A stretch of 64,000 nt of DNA from Polydactylus sextarius (GCA_016801845.1 CM028920.1:8841501-8905500); one strand, 5' to 3'; shown: positions 33,779 through 45,902, numbered from the stretch's first letter. The notes: generated from the letters alone by a model not told the origin. Translations and numbers: made by a program.

Positions 33779-36700
33779 ATGGCAGAGGCTCACCAGGCGG
33801 TGGCCTTTCAGTTCACAGTCACCCCAGAGGGCATTGATCTGCAGCTGTCCCACCAGGCCCTCACTGAGATCTACCTCTCTGGAGTGCGCTCCTGGAAGAA
33901 GCGAATCATCAGACTCAAGGTATTTTCACTCTCTCTCTCTCTCTGTCTGTCACACCTGTTTGTTAACGTGTACTTTGTGTCTTCATGCCACCTGTAATAA
34001 CCGCAGCCATTTTAACCTTGTTGTTGCGGCTCTTCCTCCTCTCAGCTTGTCTGCACTTGCATCAATGTCAGAGCTAAATGTTGAGGAAACTTTCAAGTAC
34101 GTTGTTCTGTCGGCTTGTCCACACTGTGGCTTCTACATACTGTTTCAGTGTTTTTGTTCATCAGCTTCTCATTCTACCCTTTTGTCTGTAGGTGAATACT
34201 GAAAATAAATAGATCTCTTTTCAGGAATCTAACTCAATTAAATCAAATAGTATAATATACAAAATACAAATAACCTTTAGAATAAACTTGACCTTGAGTT
34301 TGACCCTGTCTGAAACAATCCTTTTAAATTTGGCATAAACATTCACTGAACTGATTAGATTTTAGAAACCAGAAGTCGTTGCGACCTCATGAAATATGTT
34401 TTCAATGTTATATCTTAAAACTCTGTGTAGCAAATGTCTTCAGATTTTTTTAAGAACCTTTACTTGGACTCAGATGAATTGATTACATTTTGGTGGTCAA
34501 AGGTCGACACCGACCTCATTTTCTTATGAACTGTTCAGACGCTCCAGTCAGGAAGGAATTTCATGACGTCTGACACAAATATTCACTTGAACTCAACCAT
34601 GAGCTGATTAGATTCTGGTGGCTAAAGGTCAAGGTCATTATTACGTGATACAATTTGACCTGTTGAACTTTAAATCAGGATCACCTCGAATAAATTACTG
34701 CAAATGTGTTACTTTAGACTCGAGGATGAAGTGATTCAATTTTGGAGCTGGTCAAAGGTCAGAGTCACTGTGACCGCACATATTTTTGTCAATAACCCAT
34801 GAACTTTAAACACTAATCGCCTCTAATTGGACTGGGTGGCTGAGGTTGCTTTTAATACATGTCCTTTTGTATATGATAAAAAAAAATAATCATAATTTAA
34901 AATTTGCTTTTTGACTTTAACACAGTCATAATGTGTAGACTTCAGCAATAAATACCACATGATATGACACACCTGGTGTGTGAGTATCATGTCTCATGTC
35001 TTTGATTGTTCTCATGTCATTTTTAGGAGCTGATAGGAACTGAAGTGTTATTGCTAAAGCAACATTACTGCTGCAAAAGCTAGGAACTAATAAAAGTTAA
35101 ACTGCTTGTAATTTGTTGTACAATTCATGTTCATGTCTAAACACAGTGAAGACAATCAGCATTAGATATTAACGTGACAATATTTACCTTAAGCTAATCG
35201 TAAGTTAACCAACATGAAGTATCAGCGTGCATGGTAGTGGACTGACTGCAAACAGGACGAATGGGGCTTAAAGTCAAAATCTCTTCTCTGACATTGACAG
35301 AACAGTGTGATAACGGGGGTTTATCCTGCTAGCCCTTCCTCCTGGCTCTTTGTGGTCATTGCAATCCTGGCTACTATGTACACTCGCTCCGATCCCTCCA
35401 TGGGCCTCATAGCCAAGATACAGGAGCATCTACCAGTCAGGTAACACGTCTCATGACTCCACGAAATGTTATAAGGAAATGATAAATCCTGTGATTCACC
35501 AGCCACCGCTGCAGACACAAAATGGTGCCATACCCTGTTTATATTGTGTCGCAGACAGGTCAATGTACAGTATATACGACCTATAATCTTGTACAAGGTT
35601 TGTTAAGTATTTTTCCTTTCTCTGTCCTATTGCTCTCCTCATATAAACCTGATTTTACATGCATTTTAAAGTTAAGATACATTGCCCTCAGTGCTGATAT
35701 GACAAGATAGAAATACGACAGATGATTTTGAGGTTTCCCACCATGATATAATTATCAATGTGAAACAACAAGCTTTAGTAATTAATATAAAAATCCTTGT
35801 TTCTTTCTCCTCACACCCATCCTTGTTTCTTTACACCTGGCAAACTTCCTGCTATTCATTTTTTTTTTTTATTCTGCCATGTATTTTTTTTCTCTCTTTC
35901 CCCTGTATCCATCTGTTCACCTTCTTGCATTAATTTCCAGCCAGTCGATGAGTACCCAGTGCCAGGCGGTGGTGTCAGCCGTGCTCTTCAGCACCATGCT
36001 ATGGCTCTTGCTCATCTTCACCATGCGACTCTGCCTCAAGCAGCTGCTCTCCTACCACCGCTGGATGTTTGAGCAACATGGCAAGATGTCCAACACCACC
36101 AAAGTCTGGGTGGTAAGTGTCATTTCACATTTTTTCACCACACCTTTCACCCATCCTCAGTTCTTTGATCCTTGGTGTTTCTGTACGTTACATTGTGCTC
36201 TGTTATCCTCACATACTACAAACCTACATGACAAGACTACTTACTGTAGCTCTATAGTGAACAATGCCCTGATGAATAAGAGAAAAACTGAAATGAAGCA
36301 TTTCTCTTTTGCTCCAAGGAAAAAAAATATATGAAAAAATCAAATATAGTTATGACCTTACTTATATATTTCAGTGTGTAAATGCTTTGTGTGTCTGTGC
36401 TAGGCACTGGTGCGGATCTTTTCTGGCCGAAAGCCTTTGCTCTACAGCTATCAGGGTTCGTTGCCAAACCTGCCGGTGCCTGCCATCAAGGACACAGTCA
36501 AGAGGGTGAGACGTCACATGAAGCAGAGGAAATGACAGCATGCTGATCACTGACCATAAAACAGATGGATCACGTTCTCACATTGTTCATTTTCTGCCTC
36601 TGTTGCATTAAATGGCTTGAAGCAAGCTGAGAATCATTTTTTTTGAATGCATATAACATAATATTGAGAAATATTTAGGCTGAACGTATACATGTATCTG

Positions 36701-39700
36701 ATGAGAGGAGATAGAGTGATTTAGTTTTATATTCAATAATTATTATTATTCTGTTGGATTGTGGTTTAGTTGGTCTATGTCTACTGTTTAGTACTTGGAG
36801 TCTGTTCGTCCACTGATGGATGATGCGCAGTATGAACGTATGACCAAACTGGCTGCAGAGTTCCAGAGCAGCCTTGGCAACCGCCTGCAGTGGTACCTCA
36901 AACTCAAAGCTCTCTGGGCATCCAACTACGTAAGTGGCTCTGGTCAAGTGTGGCTACTTCAGTTGTCACTTAAATGTCCAATGCAAAGCAGACCGAAGGA
37001 AATTTAAAATTCCATTAACAATGCATATTCTAGTGAGGTGCTGTGGTTTGAATTATTTATCCTTTCTGAATATACTAGTGATGTCGCTTCCAGTTGGCTA
37101 CATTATTCGCTTTCACACTAGGATTTTGTTGTTGTAGGTTAGTGATTGGTGGGAGGAATACGTCTACCTACGTGGACGAAGCCCAATCATGGTCAACAGC
37201 AACTACTACGGCATGGTAAATCTGAATTTATTTTGTTAAATGGTCTTTGAGATTAGAGGATTCTTTCTGTGAATCAGTTGTGGGAGATTGATTAGTATGA
37301 GAAGCTAAAGATAACGATGATAATAATAATTTGAAAAACATTTTGACATGGAAAATCATTCATATAATAACCAGAGCTTTAGTATTTCTAAACGAAATCC
37401 CTTCAAGCACCAAAACCTACATTCCCTTATTCTTGTATTGTCTTGTTTGGATAATATCCCTCATGTGCTCTCATCTGCTGTGATGCTTCTCTCCACAGGA
37501 CTTCTTATACGTGACACCCACGCCCATCCAGGCGGCCAGGGCAGGCAACAGCATTCATGCATTCTTCCTGTACCGTCGCAAACTCAACAAAGAGGAAATA
37601 AAACCTGTGAGTTCAGCCTCCAGTAACCCCCGGCTGCTCCATATACACAGAGGCGTTCATTGTTCATGTCTCTTTGCTATGGCAACAGAAGAGTTGCTAT
37701 TCAAATGTCTAAATCTTAGACATTGAGACATACACTGATCAGCCATAACATTATGCCAGTAGTCACAGATACAGCCAACTGTACAACTCTTTCAACTAAT
37801 ACAACAGAAGATCTGTTCTATTAGTTGAAAAAGTTGATGCTGGTTCTGATAGAAAGTCTTCTGTTCAGATCGTCTGTGTTATTTAATTCACCTGTTAGTG
37901 ATCGTAATGTTTTGTCTGATCAGTGTTGAAATAGATAGTTAGCAGATAATTATTACAGCAGACATATGAGGTCATCGGGATATATTTTGATTGTGTTTTG
38001 ACTGTTTGAGTAACATCCATTCATCAGTATTTGTGTGTTTTGCCTGCCAGTGGTAGATGGTATATACATCTTTGTTCATTTAGTTTATGTGAAGACATCT
38101 CCCTCATGTTCTCATACCATGCTCATTTCTCACCCCTTCCTTTTGTTCTCTTTTCAACCTCCTCTTTGATTGCTTGATTTCTCTTTATTTACCACCTTAT
38201 TTTTCCTCCTAAAAAAATCATTCTCCTCGTTTTTTTGCTCCACTCTATGTTTTCTTCCACTGCTATTCTCTGTTCTTCTCCCTTTGCCTTTTCCCTCGTC
38301 TTCTCCTCTATATTTCCCAGAGTCGTATACCAGGCACTGTCATTCCTCTGTGTGCAGCTCAGTGTGAGAGGATATTCAACACCACACGCACTCCTGGAGA
38401 GGAGACCGGTAAAGAAACTGACATGTACACACACATAGACACACACTGTAGCAACATCAGATTTCTCACAGTGCTGAGGCATCGTACATGAGCAGCTGAC
38501 TTCCATGAGAAACCCTGCACCAGCTGCATAGCGAGTGGTGCTAACACGCCGCTGATTCAGACATGACGAGGCATTCTGAAGGTGTCTGAAGCCTCTGGAC
38601 TTAAAGCGTGGGATAGAAAAACGTGTGAAACATAGCTTGTGTGTATTTGTGAGTGTGTTTGGTCTCCTGAAGGAAGATGTCTGTGATTCACTGAGTCAGA
38701 ATGTGTCTGCTGTACAGCCCACCCTGTCATCCTGTCTCTCATCCATTTCATCTTGCCCTCTGGTCTCATCTCAGGTCTGTCTGGGTTTCAAGGAATGTTC
38801 TGCCTTTAACTAATGTCTGTTCTCTTCTGTCCACACATTTCCTTTTCTTTATTTTCTCCCTGGTTTCTTTCCCCTGATTTTATTTCATCCCAACACTTTT
38901 TTTTTTATCTCCCATTCTTTTGGTTTTCTCTCTTTCTCGACAATACTTTGTTTTTGTACTGGCCCATCCTCCTTTGTCCTGCTCAGTGGTTGTTGAGGTC
39001 TGCGGTTCCTTGCTGTTCCTATCAGTTTGAACGGATGTTTGACACTTGTCGAATCCCTGGAACACTAACAGGTAGTATTTATATTTTTACCCAACTGGCC
39101 CAATCTTAGCCTTAGATCTCTACATGTCTAAATCATTGTGATCGCTACTAATAATAAAGATAAGATACATCCAAGTCACATAAACAGGAAATGCTCCCTG
39201 TTTCTCATGTTAAAGACCTTTATATTTACCCTGTGAAATCCAAAACCATAATGAAAAGAATCATAAATGGCATCCCTGTTTTCAGGATAACAGCACTGAT
39301 GTTCAGAGTCAGGGGAGACTGCGTATGCCCCCTACAGGATGTTTTCATTCCTCCATCAGTTATAGAGGCCTTAAGCTGTGTGTTTAAAGTCATCTCACTC
39401 TTTCTGGTTCCCTGAGGCAGGCTAGCTCAGCATGAAAGTGATGGGTTTGTGATGTGAAGCTGTTTCACTGTTCATAACAAATAAGTATAGTCAAGTGTGA
39501 GCCAGTGTCTCATCCATTTGCATGTGGTCCAAGATTTAATCATTTACTGTCTTTTTAAAATGCTAAGTAGAGTCAAGTCAAGGATGTTATGAAAATCTCT
39601 TAGTCATATTTCTGTGTGGATGAAGTTGTTTGTCTAACTCTACCCACTGAAAAGTGGTAAAGGGTGTTCCTGTTTTCCCAAGAATAACTTCATACGGACT

Positions 39701-42700
39701 ATATTTTTCCAGGGAGCTGTGCAGTGTAAATATAGATTTCTGTTTGTGCCCAGCAAATAACTTGAACAATCCAAGATATTGGTTTGAAGATACTTTTATA
39801 GTCACTGTTGCTGGTTTAAGCAGACATCAAGCTTTCTGTTCACAAAATATTACAGGCAAAAAAAATGGGTCTTTAATTGTAATTCATACAATTTTATTTG
39901 TTAATGTCAGTTTATTCCTGTGTGTACCTCAACCAAAACTGAGTTAACAATGATGTGTTATGTAGGGTCATGAAAACTTTACTTAGGGAATTTTGGCCAT
40001 ATTCCCAATTCGTAAATTTCCACAGGGATTATTGGGATTTGGGGAATTTATGGAATCAAATGGAAATTTGGGACAATTTAAAGAAACATATAAATATGTA
40101 TAATTTTGCCTTGTTCTTAGCTGAACAGGTACAAAAAGTATAGAAGCGTGATTGTTCCTTCAGTGTTTCAGCGTATTTTATTCCTGAGCCTTCAGTCGTG
40201 TCCTTCCTTAAAAAATTGTCATCGTAGAAGTGGCGACAGCCAACATCAGCACACGAACCTGGACCTCTAATTTTAAGCATCTGCTTACTATTGAGGTAAC
40301 AGGAACAATGGACCGGTTTCATTGTCAGCACAACTTGACATATGAGAAGCTACACACTGATATGTTCTTGAAAAATCCGTCTTGAAAATGTCTTTACAAG
40401 TTTATCTGTCACCAGATCAATTTAATCGTCTCTGTCAGTCATTGTGGGTTAAAAAAAAAAAACAAATCTTCATCAAATTATCAAATTTTCTTACTTTTGC
40501 ATGCATTTGCTAGCATTGAATGGTTTGTTCTCTGATCAATCAGCCTCCCAAGCCCCTTTCAGGAATCGTTTATTATACTCAACAGTATTCACATCAAATC
40601 TGATTGTTTTATCCAAGATTATGCTACAGTATTTTTTCTACCAACTAGATTTATGTTCCTGACCTTCAACTTTGGTAATTCCCAGTTTATTCCTGTTAAT
40701 TCCCATGGAAAGTTTCCAACTTTGAAAATTCCCAGTATTTTGCACCTAGTGCTGTGGATAAACAACATTTATGTGAGAACCATCCAGTTGTGCTTTTGAC
40801 TCATTATCGATAAGAAAATATTCACCTATAAGTATTCAAACATTGTTCTCTGCATCTTCCTTTTATATCCAAAGACACAGTGCAACACTGGCAGGACAGT
40901 GACTATATAGTGGTATACCACAGAGGTCGCTACTTCCGTCTGCGGGTGTACCAGGCAGGTAGACTCCTGTCCCCCAGGGAAATTGAATTCCAGATTCAGA
41001 GGATCCTCGATGACCCTGCGCCTCCTTGCAAAGGAGAGGCGAACCTCGGAGCCCTGACCGCCGGAGACAGGTCAGCTTGACCAGCAGTGTGTAACTCACA
41101 TAGACCATATGTCACTCTACATCCTTAATGCAGTGTCGTTTATTTCTGATCAAATCATGCCCAGAATTCCATGGGCTAAAGCCAGGACGAAGTATTTCAG
41201 CAGTGGGGTCAACAAACGCTCTCTGGACTGCATCGAGAAAGCCGCCTTCTTTGTAACCCTGGATGACGATGAGCAGGGCATGATGGGAGATGATCCCGCG
41301 GCCAGTTTAGATCGCTATGCCAAGTCATTGTTGCATGGGAAATGTTATGACAGGTGATTTTGCACTAAACTGATTACTGCTTTGTGAACAAACCTGTTTT
41401 TTTTTTTGTTTTTTTTTGTTATGTTGTTTAACTGTCGCAATTTTTCTGCTCGGCATTCAGTCATTATCTTGGTTTGTCACGCAGGTGGTTTGACAAATCC
41501 TTCTCGGTTGTTTACTACAAGAACGGAAAGAATGGAATAAATGCAGAACACGCGTGGGCTGATGCACCCGTGTTGGCACACTTGTGGGAGGTAAGGTGCA
41601 TGGAAGAAAAGTCGTTTGCACACTGTACCTGCACTCACCTGGACCAGAGAACTGAACTGTTGTGTGTTTTCAGTACACTCTGGCTACAGACAGTTTCCAG
41701 CTGGGTTACAACGCAGAGGGTCACTGTAAAGGAGAAGTGGATTCATCACTACCACGGCCACAGAAGCTGAACTGGGAAATCCCTCCAGAAGTTAGTCGTA
41801 CAGTCACACGCATTATTTTTAAATCCCCTCTAACTCAGGTTCTTGCTCTCCTGTCAGGAATAATTCATATTACTGATGAGGGAGGGAGATCACTGTTTGT
41901 TTTACATACAGTTGATTTCTGCTCATTTATTTTCTGTCTCGATAGAATTTATCAGATTTACAGGATAATCCTGCAAAAAAATAAATGTTTTAAAAATAAA
42001 TGTTTTGAATGTTTTGATCTTTTGTTTGTGAATGCACAGATTGTATAAACCTTCAGTTACATGATCAGCTGTGTGTGTGTGTAACACCGTTAAATATACG
42101 ACAGACAATACTTATTGTGGCTTATCACAACATCAAAGTGTGGTGTAGCCATCGAACCAAAAATAATTTAGCAGAAGTATTTAGATAATGACAAAATTAG
42201 AGGTTATATAATAAAAAATTATGTCAGTTTGTTCAGCGTTTCAGGTGTATACACTCTGCTGGTTATTCATTATGAAAGCTGGGTCATTATTTCAAACAAT
42301 GTAGAGGTTTGTTTGTTTTTTTTTTAAACCAGAGTTAAATGGTTGTAGGTATTTCAGTGCTGCTGATGTTAACTGCACGGATGTGTCTGTCTCAGTGTGA
42401 GGAGCAGATCTCCCAGTCCCTGGCGGTGGCTCAGGCTCTGGCCGATGATGTGGACTTCCACGTTTTCTCCTTTCGAGACTTTGGCAAAGGAAAGATCAAG
42501 AAGTGTCGAGTCAGTCCAGATGCCTTCATTCAAATGGCGCTTCAGCTGGCCTACTACCGGGTGAGCCTCTCTGTCTGAAGCAGGACAGATGTGAATCATA
42601 CACTTAAACATGAACACGAGGGCAGTGTGTTGTTTTGTGCTTCGACGGATTTGAAAAAGGCACAAAGGTACCACTGCTCAGCTTTAAAAAATGAAGTTTA

Positions 42701-44299
42701 CATTCAGATCTGTTCTAGTCTGTTTCTACACAACAATTATGACAGGTGAGCACAGAAAAAATACAATCATTTTAAGTTTTTAAACTGCCATTTCTATCTG
42801 TTGTATGTGTTTTTCATGTTCCAGGACCGGATGACATTCTGTCTGACGTACGAAGCATCTATGACGCGTCTGTTCAGGGAGGGCAGGACCGAGACTGTTC
42901 GCTCCTGTACCAATGAGAGCAGTGCCTTCGTCCGAGCACTGGACGGTGGAGAGGTCAGAACGAGGAAACTATCTCTTAATTTTCACCATATTTCTCCTGT
43001 GTTCTGAGTTCTTGAGCAATTTTTCGATGGAGTATATAATAGTTACTCAAAAGGGGATGATTACAGGTTCTCTCTGATGAAAACATGTCTGCATTGGAAA
43101 TGATGATGTTTAATTCCTGTGTTCCTCACATAAATCATACAGTGTCTGTTTTTAATGTATGCTGTACCAAGCAGTCATGTCACTCATGCTACTGTTCATC
43201 AGTCAGCAGATGTGTGCAGGCGTTTGTTCCGTGCAGCCATGGAAAAACACCAGCATCTATATCGCATGGCTATGACTGGAGCCGGAATTGACAGACACCT
43301 CTTTTGCCTCTATGTGGTTTCCAAATACCTCGGAGTGGAGTCTCCATTCTTGAAAGAGGTTTATTTCTCTCCTTTATTTTCCTTTAATCAGACAAATCAT
43401 ATCAGTCCAGTTTAGTGTGAGTATTATAATACAGTAACGACTCCCCCTGGGTGTTTCAGGTGTTGTCTGAACCCTGGAGACTGTCCACCAGTCAGACTCC
43501 TGTCCAGCAGGTGGAGCTGTTTGACCTGGTCAACCACCCAGAGTACATCTCGTGTGGAGGAGGTTTTGGTCCGGTCAGTATATAACTACATTTCCATTTT
43601 ACATCTTAGTGTATATGTTACTTTAGGAGATGCTGTATTAGTTTTTTTGTGTATGTGTGCTGATGTTTATGAAGCAGCCGTGAGTGTAAATGTTGTCTGT
43701 ATGTATTTCAGGTTGCTGATGATGGTTATGGGGTCTCCTATTGCATTGTGGGGGACAACCTGATTAACTTCCACATTTCTTGCAAACACTCGTGTCCAGA
43801 TACTGTGAGTTGAATGGAAGTGGCAAAGTAATTTAATTGTTTTTAAAAAAGAAATTGTCTAAAAAATATATTTATTAAAATGTTGTATAGCTTAACATAT
43901 AAATTAATTTGACACACACACACATATATACATACATACGTACATGTGTGTGTGTGTGTATATATACACACACACACACACACTCACACGTATATATATA
44001 ACTGTTTGAGATTGCTGAGATTTTTTTTTTTTGTTTTGTTTTGAAACCCAAAATATAATGCAGAACAACAACATATTCACTCTGTGACTATGTTGTCTAT
44101 GTTGACTATGCATATATGATGATATAAAACCTTCTGATTCGCTGAACCTTATGTTTTTTTTTTTCTCTTCCAGGATGCCCATAAGTTTGGCGGTCAGATT
44201 AGAAAAGCCCTGCGCGACCTGATACAGCTGCTGAGCCCCGGCCAAAAAGAGCCCAACACAATGGAAAAGAGTCAGCCCGAGGTCAAGAAAGACCTGTAG
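33779..44299 (+). CDS. cpt1: Carnitine O-palmitoyltransferase 1 (CPT1A-like protein at the CPT1C-type locus)
   Basis: Outer-mitochondrial-membrane enzyme that makes long-chain acylcarnitine from acyl-CoA, the malonyl-CoA-inhibited step of fatty-acid oxidation. Coding exons: 33779-33919, 35301-35440, 35941-36112, 36404-36505, 36792-36929, 37138-37215, 37499-37606, 38321-38408 (or 38987-39071), 40875-41070, 41165-41353, 41485-41590, 41674-41790, 42396-42560, 42825-42953, 43203-43358, 43460-43573, 43712-43804, 44174-44299. With exon 8A this gives 785 residues. The N-terminus MAEAHQAVAFQFTVTPEGID keeps Glu3 and His5, which matter for malonyl-CoA inhibition in CPT1A. Two membrane segments follow (SSWLFVVIAILATMY; VVSAVLFSTMLWLLLIF). 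The catalytic-histidine motif is NAEHAWADAP; also seen are CLTYEASMTRLFREGRTETVRSC and GGGFGPVADDGYGVSY. The chromosomal neighbours match the human CPT1C region, but the sequence looks catalytically competent. Confidence 0.96.
34494..34506 (+). promoter_or_regulatory. DR1-like element TGGTCAAAGGTCG
   Basis: Two AGGTCA-like half-sites separated by one base, the arrangement bound by PPAR-RXR or HNF4. It has one mismatch in each half. It lies in a cpt1 intron; CPT1 genes are known PPAR targets. Function is inferred only. Confidence 0.35.
34626..34637 (+). promoter_or_regulatory. AGGTCAAGGTCA double half-site (contains TCAAGGTCA, ERR-type)
   Basis: Two perfect AGGTCA half-sites with no spacer, which also make the extended half-site TCAAGGTCA typical of ERR/SF1-type receptors. 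It sits within the intronic repeat of cpt1. Confidence 0.35.
34749..34761 (+). promoter_or_regulatory. DR1 element TGGTCAAAGGTCA (PPRE-like)
   Basis: One mismatch from the ideal direct repeat AGGTCA-A-AGGTCA. An inverted half-site TGACC follows at 34770-34774. It is in the same intronic repeat of cpt1 as the two preceding sites. Confidence 0.4.
37732..37927. mobile_element. Small MITE-like element with terminal inverted repeats
   Basis: The left end ACACTGATCAGCCATAACAT and the right end (minus strand) ACACTGATCAGACAAAACAT form inverted repeats of about 25 bp. The element is 196 bp, has no transposase frame, and contains an internal palindrome near 37783-37836 (TTTCAACTAATA ... TATTAGTTGAAA). 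It is intronic in cpt1 between exons 7 and 8A. The end sequence resembles a common fish DNA-transposon terminus, but I cannot assign the family. Confidence 0.7.
38321..38408 (+). CDS. cpt1: cpt1 alternative exon 8A (CPT1A-like version)
   Basis: Acceptor TTTCCCAG|AGTCG, donor GACCG|GTAAAG; 88 nt, entering at phase 0 and leaving at phase 1. It encodes SRIPGTVIPLCAAQ then CERIFNTTRTPGEET, and joins in frame to exon 9 (D-TVQHW). The length of 29 codons equals the corresponding CPT1A segment as I know that family. Confidence 0.93.
38987..39071 (+). CDS. cpt1: cpt1 alternative exon 8B (second version of exon 8, CPT1B-like)
   Basis: Lies 578 bp downstream of exon 8A. It has a strong pyrimidine tract and acceptor (CCTCCTTTGTCCTGCTCAG|TGG) and donor AACAG|GTAGTA; 85 nt with the same phases as 8A (in 0, out 1). 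It is open and encodes WLLRSAVPCCSYQ then FERMFDTCRIPGTLT, aligning residue for residue with 8A. It is one codon shorter, as in CPT1B, and shares the CSYQxERMF-T-RIPG pattern with CPT1B. Using both exons, or neither, causes an early stop, so the pair is frame-constrained to mutual exclusion. Expression is inferred. Confidence 0.85.
39963..40750. mobile_element. Probable non-autonomous DNA-transposon remnant with long inverted ends
   Basis: Both ends carry TAGG...AAA...GGGAATTTT in inverted orientation, and the sub-terminal parts (GGGAATTTATGG / CCATGGGAATTAAC) are also related. There is no intact coding frame. It lies in the cpt1 intron between exon 8B and exon 9. The boundaries and the transposon assignment are tentative. 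Confidence 0.45.
43911..44000. repeat. Compound (CA)n/(TG)n/(TA)n microsatellite in the last cpt1 intron
   Basis: CA units, then TA/CATA units, then TG units, then CA units again, giving complementary arms that could fold. It explains the Val-Cys and Tyr-Thr open frames here. Confidence 0.85.
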
Positions 44300-45902
44300 A
44301 TGGGTGATCAGGGAAATAGGGGGCTAAAGGGAAAACATGCAAGCAGAAGTGTTACATTATGAAGTGAGGAAAGATTTGTTTTTCTCGTGCATTTGGAGAA
44401 TTTTATAACCAGTGACGTGATATTCGAGAGACAGCTTTTTTTTTTTCTTTTTGATAAACATCTGTATTTTTTTTAATTTTTGTTAGCTGTGTCATGGGTG
44501 TGGGAAGAGATTCAGTTTTAACTGTCAGAACATTGGAAAACATATAATCGTGAAAAGTGAAAAAGTAATCGTTCTGACGTGGTTAGATTATTACCAAAAG
44601 ACCTGTGTGAGTCAACCACTCAACGTTAGGGTAGAAATTCCCTAACATCACCTTATTGCAGGGAGGGATTTGATATATATTCAATTACAGTATGTTTGGA
44701 TAGCATTTAATATGCCAGTCTTTTTGTGCTACATGATGTGGATTTGTTTGGAAAATGCAGCTGTAAGTATGTGATGAATCTTGAGTCTTGGAGCAGAAAA
44801 CATGCAGGACTGTTGAGGTGACTTCAGTTTTTACAACCTAAACGCAACATTGTCATAACAGTGAGCATAGGTGTTTTAAAATCTTAAGAAGTCTGTGACT
44901 TCTCAGTGTTTACTCATCAAAATACTGCTTTTTACACACATGATTGTAAAGCTCTGCTGAGAGAACCATGTTTATACATGTAGTGAAGTGACATGGCTCT
45001 GTTACATTTATATGCTACTACTGTTTCATTGGTATTATATTCAATAGCAACTCGCACAAGAAATATTTTTCCTTCAATTTTATTTGTTTCAAGCAAATTC
45101 AAAGTGTAGATACAGATAATGTTGGTCAGTTTTTCTCTCAGTGGTTAGTAGACATTTCAAGTTGCTAAATCAAAAACTGTACTGTAATGAACTCCAGTTA
45201 TTTCAATGCAAGTTATATTTACAAACATGATGTGTAGTTATTAAGTGTTAAGCAGCGCTGCTGGTCAGATGTGGGTCACATGTTAAGTGACATTTTGTTT
45301 TTAAGCCACTAATTCAAAGGATGCTACGTTACCAGTGACACAGACTCCTGTTCCTCTCCATTCATTTCCTGCCTTTTTTGTTTTCTCTTCACATCAGTTG
45401 AGCTTGTCTCATTATAATGTTATTGTCAAACTTTTGTAACGCGACATTACGACGGATCATAAAGTCATTCTTAAAGAAAAAGGAGGATAAGTGTGTTTCC
45501 TTGTGTTGCCTTTAAAAGAGTTCACCAAAACATATCTAAACTGTAAAAAGACACAGCACATCTATTGTTAATAATAGCATTAAAGTATCAAACATTAAAG
45601 AGAGTATGAAAAATACGTAAATTAATCCCATCACACTATGATTAATATGTGTATGTATAATTTGACACCAAACTGCAGGATATAAAAACTGGATAAGTAA
45701 GTGATTTTATAAATGAAAAGCCTTTTCCCAGAGGCAGCACTGTCTTTTAAAATATTCATCTTTGTTTCCAGTTGTAGTAGAATACGACTGATCACATGAT
45801 CCTGGGTTTAACTCTGGTGATTTCACATGAATATGTTAAATGGACTAAAATACACAAACAGATTCAGGATCAACGGTTAATGTTTGATGGCTCAGACTGT
45901 TG
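44300..45902 (+). other. cpt1 3' UTR and spacer before lectin gene 1
   Basis: AT-rich sequence with no coding exon. From 44743 onward it is duplicated at +4603 (from 49346). The 3' end of the cpt1 transcript is not resolved, so part of the cpt1 3' UTR may be included in the duplicated unit. Confidence 0.6.

Larger units (their letters stand above)
34270..34820 (+). repeat. Diverged tandem repeat, about four units of roughly 110-125 bp, in the cpt1 intron after coding exon 1
   Basis: Units share an ATTCACTTGAACTCA-type start, a GATTAGATTTTGGTGG-type core, GGTCAAAGGTCA-type half-sites and a TGACC inverted half. Similarity between units is recognisable but eroded. Its special content is the nuclear-receptor-like half-sites listed separately. 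Confidence 0.6.

Noticed and set aside
38813..39109. 98-codon open frame spanning exon 8B as a separate small gene
   Set aside because: Only the 85-nt part between a good acceptor and donor aligns with Cpt1; the rest is pyrimidine-tract intron.
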